A stretch of DNA of 64,000 bases, from positions 444,168 to 508,167 of the forward strand of contig NZ_VUOC01000004.1 in the NCBI RefSeq assembly GCF_008386695.1, given 5' to 3'. Below, piece after piece: positions 1-10,400 of this stretch; position 1 is the stretch's first letter, and every line of letters begins with the position of its first letter. The translations under genes were made by a program, and so were the position numbers. The notes under the pieces were generated by a model that worked only from the letters and a program-made list of their open reading frames with translations, had not been told where the DNA came from and searched no databases. Source of the DNA: Chitinophaga agrisoli. Lineage in GTDB: Bacteria; Bacteroidota; Bacteroidia; Chitinophagales; Chitinophagaceae.

Positions 1-898
1 CGTTTAATACCGGCGAGGTGAACTTACCGGTAAGCAACGGCTTACCATTCACGATCCTCACTGTTTCCTGGTAACGGTCATATACTGATCCGGGCAGCAG
101 GTCTACTTCTCTTGCATTATAACCGCCATATCCCGGAGGCCAGCCCCAATTTAGATCGTGCGCTTTAAACAGCTTCTCCAGCTCTGCGGATTTCCGCGCA
201 TTAAATAGTTTATAACCCTCCTCACAAATATCCCTTGGCACTACGCCCTCACTGTCAAAGGTTGCAATGAACTCATCCAGCGTGTACTCGGGTTTTATCA
301 CGGCGCCGGCATCAGGTACCGCTTCCGCCAGCACGGCTGTATTACCGGATTCAATCTTCAGTTTTCCCGAAGGAGACTTTACATATTCTATCTCTATATA
401 TCCATCCGCTTCCAGTTTTTCCCAATCCCAGGATCCGTCAGATGGGAACTTAAAGCGTGTTTGGACGCCGCCGCCCTCCCAACCGTGCCAGGGGATAATG
501 TCAGCATCTTCGCCTTTGAATGGCAGTTTCTTTTTGATCGTGATCCGTATATACAGATCATAATCCTTCTCCATGCCTTTTAAGGCGCGCGCTTCGTAAC
601 TGAACGGCTGGCCGTTTAATACCGGCGAGGTGAATCTACCGGTAAGCAACGGCTTACCATTCACGATCCTCACTGTTTCCTGGTAGCGGTCATATACTGA
701 TCCGGGAAGCAGATCTACCTCTTTAAAATTATAACCGCCATATCCCGGAGGCCAGCCCCCGTTGAGATCATGCGCCTTGAACAGCTTCTCCAGCTCTGCG
801 GATTTCCGTGCATTGAACAGCTGATAAGCTTCTTCAGAAATCTCTCTCGGCACTACGCCCTTACTGTCAAAGGTTGCAATAAACTCATCCAGCGTGTA
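1..898 (-). repeat. 612-bp in-frame tandem duplication of the TNT-like toxin domain
   Basis: Bases 287-898 and 1-286 are successive copies of a direct repeat with an exact period of 612 bp (204 codons); for example the block starting cgtttaatac at 1 recurs at 613, and ctacgccc at 241 recurs at 853. The second copy is cut by the window edge. Over the 95 residues visible in both copies I count about nine replacements, so the copies are about 90% identical. All the TNT-like motifs visible in both copies (WPPGYGG, DRY, FTSPV) are kept. Confidence 0.9.
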
Positions 899-3800
899 GT
901 CCACCCTTTTAGACCCTGCTACCACTTCCTCAAATGCCTTGGACCTTGCCAACACCTCATCCAGCTGCAGCTCGTCCTTCACCGCCTGCGGAACAGTGGC
1001 ATCCGCCTCCAGCGCCGCGGCTTCCGCTGCTACCGGTTTAAAGGCTTTGTACACTGCTTCGCCCACTACCTGTGTAATACGGGCTACACAATAGTACTTG
1101 TTGGCTGCGGACCACGCATCGAGATATTTATGGGTAGCAGGATATTTATCGCGTATCTCCCTGTATCTTCCTGTGTTCTCGAATAGCCCATGCAGCGCCA
1201 CTTCCAGGTCTGCCGCAGCCAATACCCATCTCCAGCCTTTGACAGCATTTAATTCGCCTATCCCCAACATTACAAAGGGGATATTGATAGAGAAGCCTGT
1301 AAACTGTGCAGACGCCTGGTTTACCCTTTCTTTATACAGCGAGTAAAACCGCATGGCGGAGATCTTCAGTCCATTCGGGTAATCAGACTTCTTATAAATG
1401 GTAGTACCGTTAACCTTCAGGTCTTCATGCAACAGTAGTATAACGCTGCTATAGGCGTCTATGGTAACATTACCATTGTAGGCCGGATCGTCATCCGGTA
1501 GTATCTCATTGGCAAAGCGGCTGCGGTAATGGAATTGCAACTGGTTCCCGGACATAGCCATGGGCGCGTAATCCACATAGGCCTGCCTATTTAGTATATT
1601 ATCCAGCCAGGAGTCCTGGGAAATGTAATTGAATACATTTCCGTCCTCCACCGCATGATCTTTTACCTGGCTGTTGCTTTGCAGGTAACTGATCAGCGTA
1701 TTGAAGAAATCGCTGTAAAGAAGCCCGTGCCCGCCTGCAAATTCTTTATCCAGTATCTCCAGGTAAGCACTATCGTGGAAGGTAGCCAACAGGCTTTCTG
1801 CCTGCGTGCTATCCATTTGCGCCATGAGCTTATAGATCGAGCCCGCATGGCCGCCATTGAATTTACCCGGTTCGATGTCTTTTATCAACACTTCCAGCGC
1901 CACATTTCTCCTGTCCCATGCCAGCGTCTGGCAATCGTAGTCTGATATATTTGCGACCGCTTTCTCTACCAGTGTCACACTACAGCGCACAGTAAGCGTA
2001 TCAAAGAAGCTCTTGTCATCCGCATTATGCGCAGTAACGTAATCAGACAGGTCCGTAAGCATTTCCCGGAAGAACAGCGGTTGCTGCGCTTCGTTATCAT
2101 AGTAACCTGCCAGGCGGCCATCGGCCTCACCGTCTATTTTCGCGCCCCAGATCCCGTTTGATACCCTGTCCGTGATCGTACCTCTTTCTCCCTGAACCAG
2201 CTTTTCCGGTTTAGCCCAATCGTCCTTCACGGAGGTGAATGCCGAGAAATATGCCGGGAAGGCTTTTCTTATCTGCGCAATTTTGGAGATATAGATCAGC
2301 GAAGGTTTTGCACAATAGCCGGAGGCCATACTTGCCACCGTTTCATCATAGCACCACTGGCAGTCTACGCTTTGAACATTGAGCTTATAGGACAGCTGTT
2401 TGCCGTTTGCATCCTTCAATACAGTATTAGCAGCGGAGAAAGGCTGTACCGGGAAATCTATCTCATTCTTAGCGGCAAACGATACTTTGGGATCATATTG
2501 CGTAAGACCAGGCGCGGCCAGCTTATAGGCCACCAGCGAGTTTTCACAGGGAAGGGCCATGATCACGCCTTCCAGCTGTTTCGCATCCACCTTATTTTCG
2601 TATACAACGCCAGCCGCATTCTTATAAAGCACACTACCGTTAATGGCCGCGCTGTACTTTTCACCCTTCCATTCAAATCCCTGCAGTACGCCGGTGGTCA
2701 GGTTATGGGTACCTCTGAAATCGGTAATGCCAAAATGGAAAATAAAGTTGCTGGCTTCTTTAGGCAGGCAAATGTATTGGCCCGCATAGGTCACAAAGGT
2801 CCAGGTATTATCCTTATCCAGGAAGCTGGCGGGCAGGCTTTTTACCGTTTGGCTTTGCGATTCTCCATCCCCCTCAAACACGCCCCACACATTCCCCGGG
2901 TCATGCACCACATCCCATTGATACTTCAACAACCCATAGCCATCGTTATAATCCATGAGATTATCGGTGCTCCCCTTAGCCAAACCTATCCCTGCGCTGA
3001 ACGTATGTTCCAACGTGTACGCGCCGTGCCCCGTCTCATGCGCTACCGTACGGCCTATATCCGCTGCCGCCGCGCCTTTTGTAAAGATGAGCCCAAACTG
3101 GCTCTGGCGCGGCATCTTACCCAACAGGTCCCCATCCTTCAAAGCCGCTTCATTCACCAGGAACAGGTATACCGCATCATCATCCAGGCTGCGGCCTTTG
3201 CTGTAAGCCTGTTTCATGGCCTTTTCCTCGCCGGTGAAATTATTGCTCAGGAAAGCACTCTTTGTATCCTGCAGTATTTGATTATGATCCAGGTCCCAGC
3301 TGGTATCACCGCGGAAGCTGTTATCGGTGATTACACTATAATCAACGGCTATTGTATTATAGGCTTGTTGCAGCTTGCTTAAGATCTCCTGCTCCGGCAC
3401 GGTGGCGCCGCCAACCGGGATCAATACCACTTTATGTTGTAAGGGCGCGTAACTGGCTACCAGCAGTTTACCCAGGCTTTTGTATTTGCTGCTATCCTGG
3501 TATACGGCATATACTTCCTGCGCATCGCCCGCAGGGCCGCCGGTAATAGTGACCGTATAGCTGTTACCCTTCCTTTCAACAGGATAGCTAATGCCTTTAC
3601 CACTTACAAAGCTGATCTTAGCCGCCAGATCTGAAGCGGCATTCTGCAGGGTGGCAATAACGGTTTCCTGCACGCCGGGCGTTATGGCCTTGGCGCTTAC
3701 GCGGTATTTGCCGTCGGCTAGTTTTTCGTAGCTGGAGTCCAGCACCGGTTTACCGGCATAGCTGTCTTTCCACGCGTCAAAGGCGTATTTGTTACCGGTA

Positions 3801-5641
3801 CCGGCGGCAAAACTTACCATGCCCTTATCCAGGCGCAGCGTATCCAGCGCAGCCAGGGCGGCGGTATTGCCGGCCAGGTCATGATTACGGGCGCCTGCGG
3901 CTGTTACATGGCCGTTCTTGTCTATGTTATAGAGGTTACCATCCGCATCTTCTACTACCATGGGCAGGGTTTTGCCCTTGTCCTGGTAGTTGAACACTTC
4001 CTGTGGGTTACCGTCTTTATCTGTGAGGGTGATGGTACCAGCCGCGGTATCTACTTTTATCTGCTGCGGGCTAAAGATGTGGAGGTTCGTTTTAATATCC
4101 GGCACGATATCGCCGGTTTTCACCTGGCCTACATCATTACCGCCACGCTCCTCTTTTACGGCGTCGCTGGTAAATTTATCGATGCCCTGTGTTACGGCCT
4201 GCATCTCTCCTTTTGTCATCACCATGTTTTCGTTGATGGTGATCTTGTTAAAGGTGAGGGACAGGCCAATACCAAAGCCGGGAGTGATAATACGGCCCTT
4301 GCCGCTGAATACGCCGTTAGCGCCGCTAACCTCCGTAAGTATTACATCAAAGAAACCATTCTTTACAATATTACCTATGCTGGCGCTGGCCAGGGGTTTT
4401 GCATTGGCTGCCGGCGGCGTAGGGCCGCCATCGTTACAGTCAAATGCGCGGGCGGAATCTGTCGTCACTTTTACCAGCTCGCTAAGGGGGCCGTATACGC
4501 CGGCTACTTTCCATTGCAGCTGGGCTTCATAAGTGCGGCCCGGTTCCAGGCTGTTGAGGTCCAGGACGGTATCGCGCTGTTTTTCTTCCGTATGCCAGTC
4601 AAACTCTACGCCGTCTTTCTTAGCCGCGCGGTATTGGATCCGGTAGGATTCTACATCGTAGAACACGTTCTCCGGCGCCAGCGGCCAGTAAAGGTGTACG
4701 GTACGTTCGCCGGTGGCTTTGCCGTAGAATTTGGGCTTGCCAATATTGTTGGCGGTAAAGGGATTGGTACCCAGGTAGGTGAACTTACAGCTCTGGCTAA
4801 GGCCCTGGTTACTGAACAGGTCACGGCCGCTTTTATCACGGGCCTGCACTGCCCATACGTATTCCATGCTGTCTATAAGCGCAGGCTCACCGGGCCCATA
4901 GACAATGGTATTGCTTTCTGTAACGGTAGTATATAAAGGGCGCGCGCTGCGGAGGATATAATCCGCATTGCTGCCTTTAGGTTTTATTTCATAAAGAGAG
5001 AAAACATATTCCGTAGCGCTGTTTGCAAAAGGGCTGGGCGTATTACGACTGCTCCAGTTAAAGGTAAGGAACTGGGGATCGTGTTTTTCCACGCGGCTGC
5101 CGCAAACGGGCAGGTTCAGCAAAGGCGGGTCATTCTTCTGGAAGAAGAAGATATTGGCCCCGGTATTACTTACCTGTACCTGCGGACGGTTATAGTCAAA
5201 CGCGGTAAAGCTAATGCGGTAAGCGCCCTCCGGTAAGGATTTGGTGCGCTCATAATCGTTGGCGCTAAAACCGTTGCTGAATACAATGTTCTGCGTTTGC
5301 AGGTAATCGTACAGGTCTGTACCGCCAATGATGGTGGGCACGCCGGCGCTGAGCGTAAGGGCTCTGGGCCGGAAAGTGGGCGCGCTGCGCATGATCACGG
5401 CGCCATTCCTCTCTACCGTCATCTGCAGCCGTATATCATAAGAGGGCTGCGTAAGATCGTTCTGCACCAGTATTACGCGCAACTTATCGCTGCCTGGCAC
5501 GGCATAATCCGGCAGATACACGCTGTAAGGCGGTATGATCTGCGTACTGGCTGTTATAGGGTATTGCCCCTGCGCCTGCGCGGTCTGTTTTACTGTTACA
5601 AACAACAGCAGGCATAACAGGTATCTGAATATATAGGACAT
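1..5641 (-). CDS. TANFOR-type giant secreted polymorphic toxin with zincin motif and tandem TNT-like NADase domains (partial, C-terminus off window)
   Basis: I translated the minus strand from the ATG at 5641 and found an open frame of 1880 codons with no stop before the window edge, so the C-terminus is missing. Residues 1-25 form a signal peptide. Residues 26 to about 300 (YPITASTQIIPPYSVYLPDY and following) resemble the TANFOR N-terminal domain of T9SS-associated Bacteroidota proteins, followed by fibronectin-III-like strands. H868-E-T-G-H872 with H879 and an LMDY turn near M896 form a zincin-type metalloprotease site. Residues 1582-1785 and 1786 onward are tandem copies of a domain with WPPGYGG (W1630), YDRYQ (R1652), GRFTSPV, F-x-x-x-RAL, IIPW and GGGVQ (Q1727). 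I recognise this pattern as TNT/DUF4237 NAD+ glycohydrolase. It is the last visible gene of a five-gene operon. Enzymatic activity and delivery are inference. Confidence 0.8.
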   Translation of the reverse strand, partial: MSYIFRYLLCLLLFVTVKQTAQAQGQYPITASTQIIPPYSVYLPDYAVPGSDKLRVILVQNDLTQPSYDIRLQMTVERNGAVIMRSAPTFRPRALTLSAGVPTIIGGTDLYDYLQTQNIVFSNGFSANDYERTKSLPEGAYRISFTAFDYNRPQVQVSNTGANIFFFQKNDPPLLNLPVCGSRVEKHDPQFLTFNWSSRNTPSPFANSATEYVFSLYEIKPKGSNADYILRSARPLYTTVTESNTIVYGPGEPALIDSMEYVWAVQARDKSGRDLFSNQGLSQSCKFTYLGTNPFTANNIGKPKFYGKATGERTVHLYWPLAPENVFYDVESYRIQYRAAKKDGVEFDWHTEEKQRDTVLDLNSLEPGRTYEAQLQWKVAGVYGPLSELVKVTTDSARAFDCNDGGPTPPAANAKPLASASIGNIVKNGFFDVILTEVSGANGVFSGKGRIITPGFGIGLSLTFNKITINENMVMTKGEMQAVTQGIDKFTSDAVKEERGGNDVGQVKTGDIVPDIKTNLHIFSPQQIKVDTAAGTITLTDKDGNPQEVFNYQDKGKTLPMVVEDADGNLYNIDKNGHVTAAGARNHDLAGNTAALAALDTLRLDKGMVSFAAGTGNKYAFDAWKDSYAGKPVLDSSYEKLADGKYRVSAKAITPGVQETVIATLQNAASDLAAKISFVSGKGISYPVERKGNSYTVTITGGPAGDAQEVYAVYQDSSKYKSLGKLLVASYAPLQHKVVLIPVGGATVPEQEILSKLQQAYNTIAVDYSVITDNSFRGDTSWDLDHNQILQDTKSAFLSNNFTGEEKAMKQAYSKGRSLDDDAVYLFLVNEAALKDGDLLGKMPRQSQFGLIFTKGAAAADIGRTVAHETGHGAYTLEHTFSAGIGLAKGSTDNLMDYNDGYGLLKYQWDVVHDPGNVWGVFEGDGESQSQTVKSLPASFLDKDNTWTFVTYAGQYICLPKEASNFIFHFGITDFRGTHNLTTGVLQGFEWKGEKYSAAINGSVLYKNAAGVVYENKVDAKQLEGVIMALPCENSLVAYKLAAPGLTQYDPKVSFAAKNEIDFPVQPFSAANTVLKDANGKQLSYKLNVQSVDCQWCYDETVASMASGYCAKPSLIYISKIAQIRKAFPAYFSAFTSVKDDWAKPEKLVQGERGTITDRVSNGIWGAKIDGEADGRLAGYYDNEAQQPLFFREMLTDLSDYVTAHNADDKSFFDTLTVRCSVTLVEKAVANISDYDCQTLAWDRRNVALEVLIKDIEPGKFNGGHAGSIYKLMAQMDSTQAESLLATFHDSAYLEILDKEFAGGHGLLYSDFFNTLISYLQSNSQVKDHAVEDGNVFNYISQDSWLDNILNRQAYVDYAPMAMSGNQLQFHYRSRFANEILPDDDPAYNGNVTIDAYSSVILLLHEDLKVNGTTIYKKSDYPNGLKISAMRFYSLYKERVNQASAQFTGFSINIPFVMLGIGELNAVKGWRWVLAAADLEVALHGLFENTGRYREIRDKYPATHKYLDAWSAANKYYCVARITQVVGEAVYKAFKPVAAEAAALEADATVPQAVKDELQLDEVLARSKAFEEVVAGSKRVDYTLDEFIATFDSKGVVPREISEEAYQLFNARKSAELEKLFKAHDLNGGWPPGYGGYNFKEVDLLPGSVYDRYQETVRIVNGKPLLTGRFTSPVLNGQPFSYEARALKGMEKDYDLYIRITIKKKLPFKGEDADIIPWHGWEGGGVQTRFKFPSDGSWDWEKLEADGYIEIEYVKSPSGKLKIESGNTAVLAEAVPDAGAVIKPEYTLDEFIATFDSEGVVPRDICEEGYKLFNARKSAELEKLFKAHDLNWGWPPGYGGYNAREVDLLPGSVYDRYQETVRIVNGKPLLTGKFTSPVLN

Positions 5642-5667
5642 GCCGGATCTTGAAGTATACATTGGTA

Positions 5668-7467
5668 TCAAAACGAATAGGTATAGTTGATGGTAGTGGT
5701 CAGTTCATTATAACCGGGCTGTGAGGCGGCTGCGCCCCGCATAAGCCACATAACGGTAGCGCCGAAATTATGCGTGTGCCGGTTGGGGAATAGCTTTACC
5801 TGTTTTCCTTCTCCCGTGCTGGTTGTTTGCTGCCGCGGCTTGGGCGAGTAGTTAAGGCTCAATCCCGTATTGAACAAGGAGCTGGTGGTGCTGCTATTCA
5901 GACCCGCTGTTTCTGTAGTGGCCTTTGTGACGTTATAGGTAGCCGTTACCCCGGTACGCAGCGTTTTATCAAAGTACTGTTTATTAACGCTTACGGCAGG
6001 GCCCATGAACGTAGTATTCAACCCTGCGGCCGTGTTCTTGTAATAGTTCACGGCCCCTGTCATGGACAATGCCTTGGGCTGCAGGTTATAGGAATAACCA
6101 AGGTTAGCCGTAAAGAAACGGCTCAGGCTCTCTACCGCATCTGCCGCCGTGCTTTTATCGCTCGCGTACTGGTAAGAGGTATTTAACGTGATGGCATGCT
6201 GCCGCTCTTTGGTGCCGGTACGGTACATGACCATACCGTTATAGGTGTTATTCACCTGGTAAAAATCAAGCGTATCCAGTGGGTTGTTAAAATAAGGATC
6301 GATCAGCGGCCGTATGCGGGTATAGTTACTGAAGTTGGAGTATCCGCCGTTAAAGGCCCAATGTTCGTTAGGCGTAAAGCCGGCATTGATATTGGCCACC
6401 CAGCGTTTGGTATCGCTTGTCTTGCTATCATCCAGGTTATTTACCTGCATGCCGGCATTGGCGGAGAGGTTCAGCTTTCCGCCCAGCAGCTGCACGGTAG
6501 GCGCTACCGTAATATTGCGCATATCATTCACCACATTATAAGCGCCCAGTGTTACAAAATCCGGCGCTACCCGTTCATAACGCAGCTGTACGGTATAAAA
6601 GCTGCCGGTATATCCCAGGCCGGCCTGCAGGGCGTCAAAATAGCGGGTGGTGGCGGTAGGCCCCAGCAGTTTGCCCAGCAGGTTGGAGGTGCCCCGGGTG
6701 CTGTCGAAATTATCCTTCTCTGCCCGTACATCGCGGTTAAGGGCGGAAATGGAATATTCCATATCTACAAACACCCGGCCTATAAGGGTCTGGCGCACAT
6801 TAAACGCCACGGCCAGGTTTTCCCTGGGCGTAAGGGTGGCGTCATCCGGTATATAGGGAACAGAGGCTGCATTGTCTTTGGCATGGAACAGGGAAATGCT
6901 GTAGGCGTTACCGTTATCCTCATAACCCAGCTTAATACCCTCCCCTTTGCGTTCAAAGGCCGCACGGCTATAACTTTCCGGGCTCAGCACGTCAAAAGGC
7001 ACCGCTTTCAGCAAGGTGCCATACATGGCGGAGATGCGCCATTTACCAGGGCTCAGCTCCAGCCCTACCCCATCAAACATATGACCGGCCAGCGTATAAT
7101 TGCTGAACTGCATGCTGGTAGTGCCAAAATAAGCCCTGGCCCATTTATAGGAAGGCGCAAAACGGAACTGGTTAAACGGCTGTGAGTAGTTACGCCCCTG
7201 GTTGCTGTAGTTAAAGGAAAAAGGCATATCATACCCAAACAGGTTGATGTTGATATTACCATTGAGATACCAGGCCAGCGGATCGCGCCGGCTTTCAATA
7301 CCGCTGGCGGTATAGGCCGTGGCGCTGGCGTTAATGGATCCGCTCATGGAAACGCCTTTTTTTACGCCCAGCTGGTCCAGCGCCTGTGACCAGGCATTGG
7401 GCGCAGCTGTGAGCATTAAAAAGCTTAATATGGCATAGGATAGGTACCGGTTCATGTTTTTCTTCAA
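5668..7467 (-). CDS. outer-membrane beta-barrel protein of the toxin operon
   Basis: This 599-residue protein has a signal peptide ending near AWSQA (residue 28) and then a succession of alternating aromatic strands (for example YNLQPKALSMTGAVNYYK) ending in TTINYTYSF. A terminal aromatic residue is typical of outer-membrane barrels recognised by BamA. No plug domain or TonB box is visible, so it is not a TonB-dependent receptor. It is also too long for the roughly 300-residue PorP/SprF family. It starts 5 bp after the SprB-repeat gene stop and ends 26 bp before the toxin gene start, which implies cotranscription. I infer it is the outer-membrane anchor or conduit for the operon's surface proteins, but sequence alone does not show a pore function. 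Confidence 0.75.
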   Translation of the reverse strand: MKKNMNRYLSYAILSFLMLTAAPNAWSQALDQLGVKKGVSMSGSINASATAYTASGIESRRDPLAWYLNGNININLFGYDMPFSFNYSNQGRNYSQPFNQFRFAPSYKWARAYFGTTSMQFSNYTLAGHMFDGVGLELSPGKWRISAMYGTLLKAVPFDVLSPESYSRAAFERKGEGIKLGYEDNGNAYSISLFHAKDNAASVPYIPDDATLTPRENLAVAFNVRQTLIGRVFVDMEYSISALNRDVRAEKDNFDSTRGTSNLLGKLLGPTATTRYFDALQAGLGYTGSFYTVQLRYERVAPDFVTLGAYNVVNDMRNITVAPTVQLLGGKLNLSANAGMQVNNLDDSKTSDTKRWVANINAGFTPNEHWAFNGGYSNFSNYTRIRPLIDPYFNNPLDTLDFYQVNNTYNGMVMYRTGTKERQHAITLNTSYQYASDKSTAADAVESLSRFFTANLGYSYNLQPKALSMTGAVNYYKNTAAGLNTTFMGPAVSVNKQYFDKTLRTGVTATYNVTKATTETAGLNSSTTSSLFNTGLSLNYSPKPRQQTTSTGEGKQVKLFPNRHTHNFGATVMWLMRGAAASQPGYNELTTTINYTYSF

Positions 7468-7472
7468 TTCTT

Positions 7473-10400
7473 TTATCTCGTGATAATAAACCGCACGTCC
7501 CGGCTTTCGTTTTCTGCAATTACTCTTAATATATAGGCGCCCGGGATCACATTACCCAGCGCAAACTGGTCATCTATCTGCACGCCGGGCGAATACTGTT
7601 TGATAGCAGCACGGGCGCCGTTCACATCTATCACATATACCACTACCTGCTGCGATCTGTTCAGCTTGATCCTGAAACGGAAATTGCCGTTGTTGGGATT
7701 GGGCGACAGCGTAACCGTATCGATCACATGTACCGGCATAGAATAACCCGGGCCTGCAATAGGATCATACGGACTAATGGAGACCTCTTTCTGCAGCGTA
7801 TAGGTACAACCGCCAAAAAGGGCTTCCATCCGGATCCAATAAGTACCGGCTGCTGAGAACTTAATAAGCGGGGTACTGCCGTCCATGCCCAGGAAAGTAG
7901 CTTCCGGAGCGTAGGTCCAGGTGATATTATCCGGCGCAGGCAGGCTGATATCTTTTATAACCAGTGTATCCGTTGCGTTCTTACGGGTGGCTACCAGGAA
8001 GTTCACATATGGTTTTACATTGTTCTTTTGAATGGTCAGGTCTTTGCTGATGGTACAGCCATTGGCATCCTGCACGGTTACTTTATAGTCGCCGGCATCC
8101 AGGTGCTCAAAGCTGCCACTGCCCTGCCAAACCCCTTCGTTCAGCATATACTGGTAAGGGGTGGTACCACCTTCTACCGCCGCATTAATAGCGCCATCGC
8201 TAACACCGTCGCAGATGGCAGGGGCCGTAGTTTGCAGGGTAAGCAGGTCCGGCTGCTCTACCTGGTAGGTATAGGAATCCCCACAACCGGTACCATCGGT
8301 TACTTTAACGGTATACCCGCCGGCGCGCAGCCGCTGAGGGTTAGGGCCGGTAATGCCCGGCGTGGTCCATTGGTAATTATAGTTGCCATCGCCGCCGGTC
8401 ACATTTACTTTAAGTGCGCCGTTGGTCTCGCCAAAACAGTTTACCGGCGTAATATCTGTAGTTACCGCAATGGCAGGCAACAGGGCTTTAATGGCAGCGG
8501 TATTGCCGGCTATACAACCATTGAGGTCCAATACCTGCAGCTTGTAGTTGCCGGCTGATAATGCCTCAAACTGGGGCTGGTTGGCCCAGCCGCCGTTATT
8601 GATTGAGTAGGTATACGGCACCCGGCCACCGCTTGCCTCCACGCTGATCTTACCGGTGGGATTAGCGCCACAGAGCAGATCATCTACCTTAGTAACAGTG
8701 AGCGCCAGCGGAGCGGCTGCCTGTTTCAACTCCACATTATCCGTTATGATACAACCGCGGCCATCTTTTACTTTGATGGCATAGCTACCGGCGGTTAAAC
8801 CGGTATAGTTACTGTTGGGCGTATAAGCGCTGTTATTGATACTATATTGGTATCCCGTATAAGCGCCGCCGTTACCACCCGTCACAGCCAGGTCAATAAC
8901 GCCGTCTGCCAGTCCGTAACAGGAGATCTGTACGCCATTAAAATCAGAAGTGGTGACGGTAGCCTTTAATGCTGCCGCGGGCGCGGTAATGGTAAGGGGA
9001 TCTGATTCCGTAGAGGAACAGCCCACCGCATCCGTTACCCGTACCTTATAGGTGCCGGGGGCCAGCGGCGTAGTATTATCAAAAGGCAGGAACGCGCCGC
9101 CGTTCAGCGAATACTCGCTGGTGAGCGCGCCATTACCGCCATGCGCCTGTATATTGATGGTACCCTTTTCACCAAAACAAACAATGTCGTTGCTTACCAC
9201 GTTGTCAAGGCTGATGAGCGGCACCAGGGCATTTACCTGTACCGGCAGGGAGATGCCGCAGCTATTGGCATCCCTTACCTGTATAATATAGTTGCCCGCT
9301 CCCAGACCGCTGAACACCGGATCTGTTTGCCAGTTGGTATTATCAAGGCTATACTGCAGGCCGCCAGCACCACCGGTGCCCGCCACCGTAATACTGCCGT
9401 TAGTAGCCAGCGCGCAGGATACATCCTGTTTGCTTACCAGGGTAATATCCAATGCCAGGGTGGCCTCTGTAAAGTTATAGGTAGCGTTCACCTCGCAACC
9501 ACGGCCATCCTTTACGCGGATGATATGGCCGCCGGCCTTGATGCGCTCTATACGCGCCGCTGCCGTAAACGGACCGTTATCTATGGCATAGGTATAACCG
9601 CTGTAGGCAGCGCCATTACCGCCCGTGGCGGTGATCTCCGCATAACCGTTATCACCGCCTTTGCAGGAAATATTATATCCGCTGTAATCAGACAATGTAG
9701 CGGTAAAACTTACCGGCGCTGCAGGCGTAGTGATAGATAGTACATTGCTGTGATCCGTCGTACAACCCTGGCCATCCGTTACCCGCAGGGCATAATTGCC
9801 GGCAGGCAGGCTGGCGCCGCTGGTATAGGCTGTTTGGGTAGCCCAGTTGTCTGTACTGGTCCAGTAATTAAATACGCCATCGCCACCGGTGGCAGACAAG
9901 GTAATATTACCGGTGGCGCCAAAGCACACAATATCTTTTACTACCGCGTTGGTGATACTTAACTGCGGGTAGCTGTAATTAATGGTGATCGTAGTATCCT
10001 TGCTGCAATTGTTCGCGTCCGTTACATGCAGGGCATAGACCCCCTGGGGCAGGTTGCCCATGGGTTGGTCTAACGGCATGGGCTGCCCGTTGATGGTAAG
10101 CGTGTAAGGCTCTGCGCCGCCGGATACCGGGGCCAGGATGCTGCCGGTGGCTTGTCCGTAACATTTTATATCCTCCTTGCTGGCATTGAACATGATGGAA
10201 GGCTGGGTAAGCCGCACACTACGGGATATTACACAACCGCGGGCGTCCATCACCTTAAAGATATATATGCCCGCAGCCAGGCCGGTAAAGGTGCCGTTTG
10301 TCTGCAGGGGCCCTGTATCCAGCTGGTAGTGGTAGCCGGTATAGGGACCACCGTTACCACCGGTAGCTGTAAGGGTAATACGGCCATCCCTCGCATTCAT

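Noticed and set aside
2372-3382. Long plus-strand frames opposite the toxin gene (also 3881-4936 and 5297-5617)
   Set aside because: They lack family features and ribosome-binding context, and lie antisense to a continuous 1880-codon minus-strand frame with clear domains.
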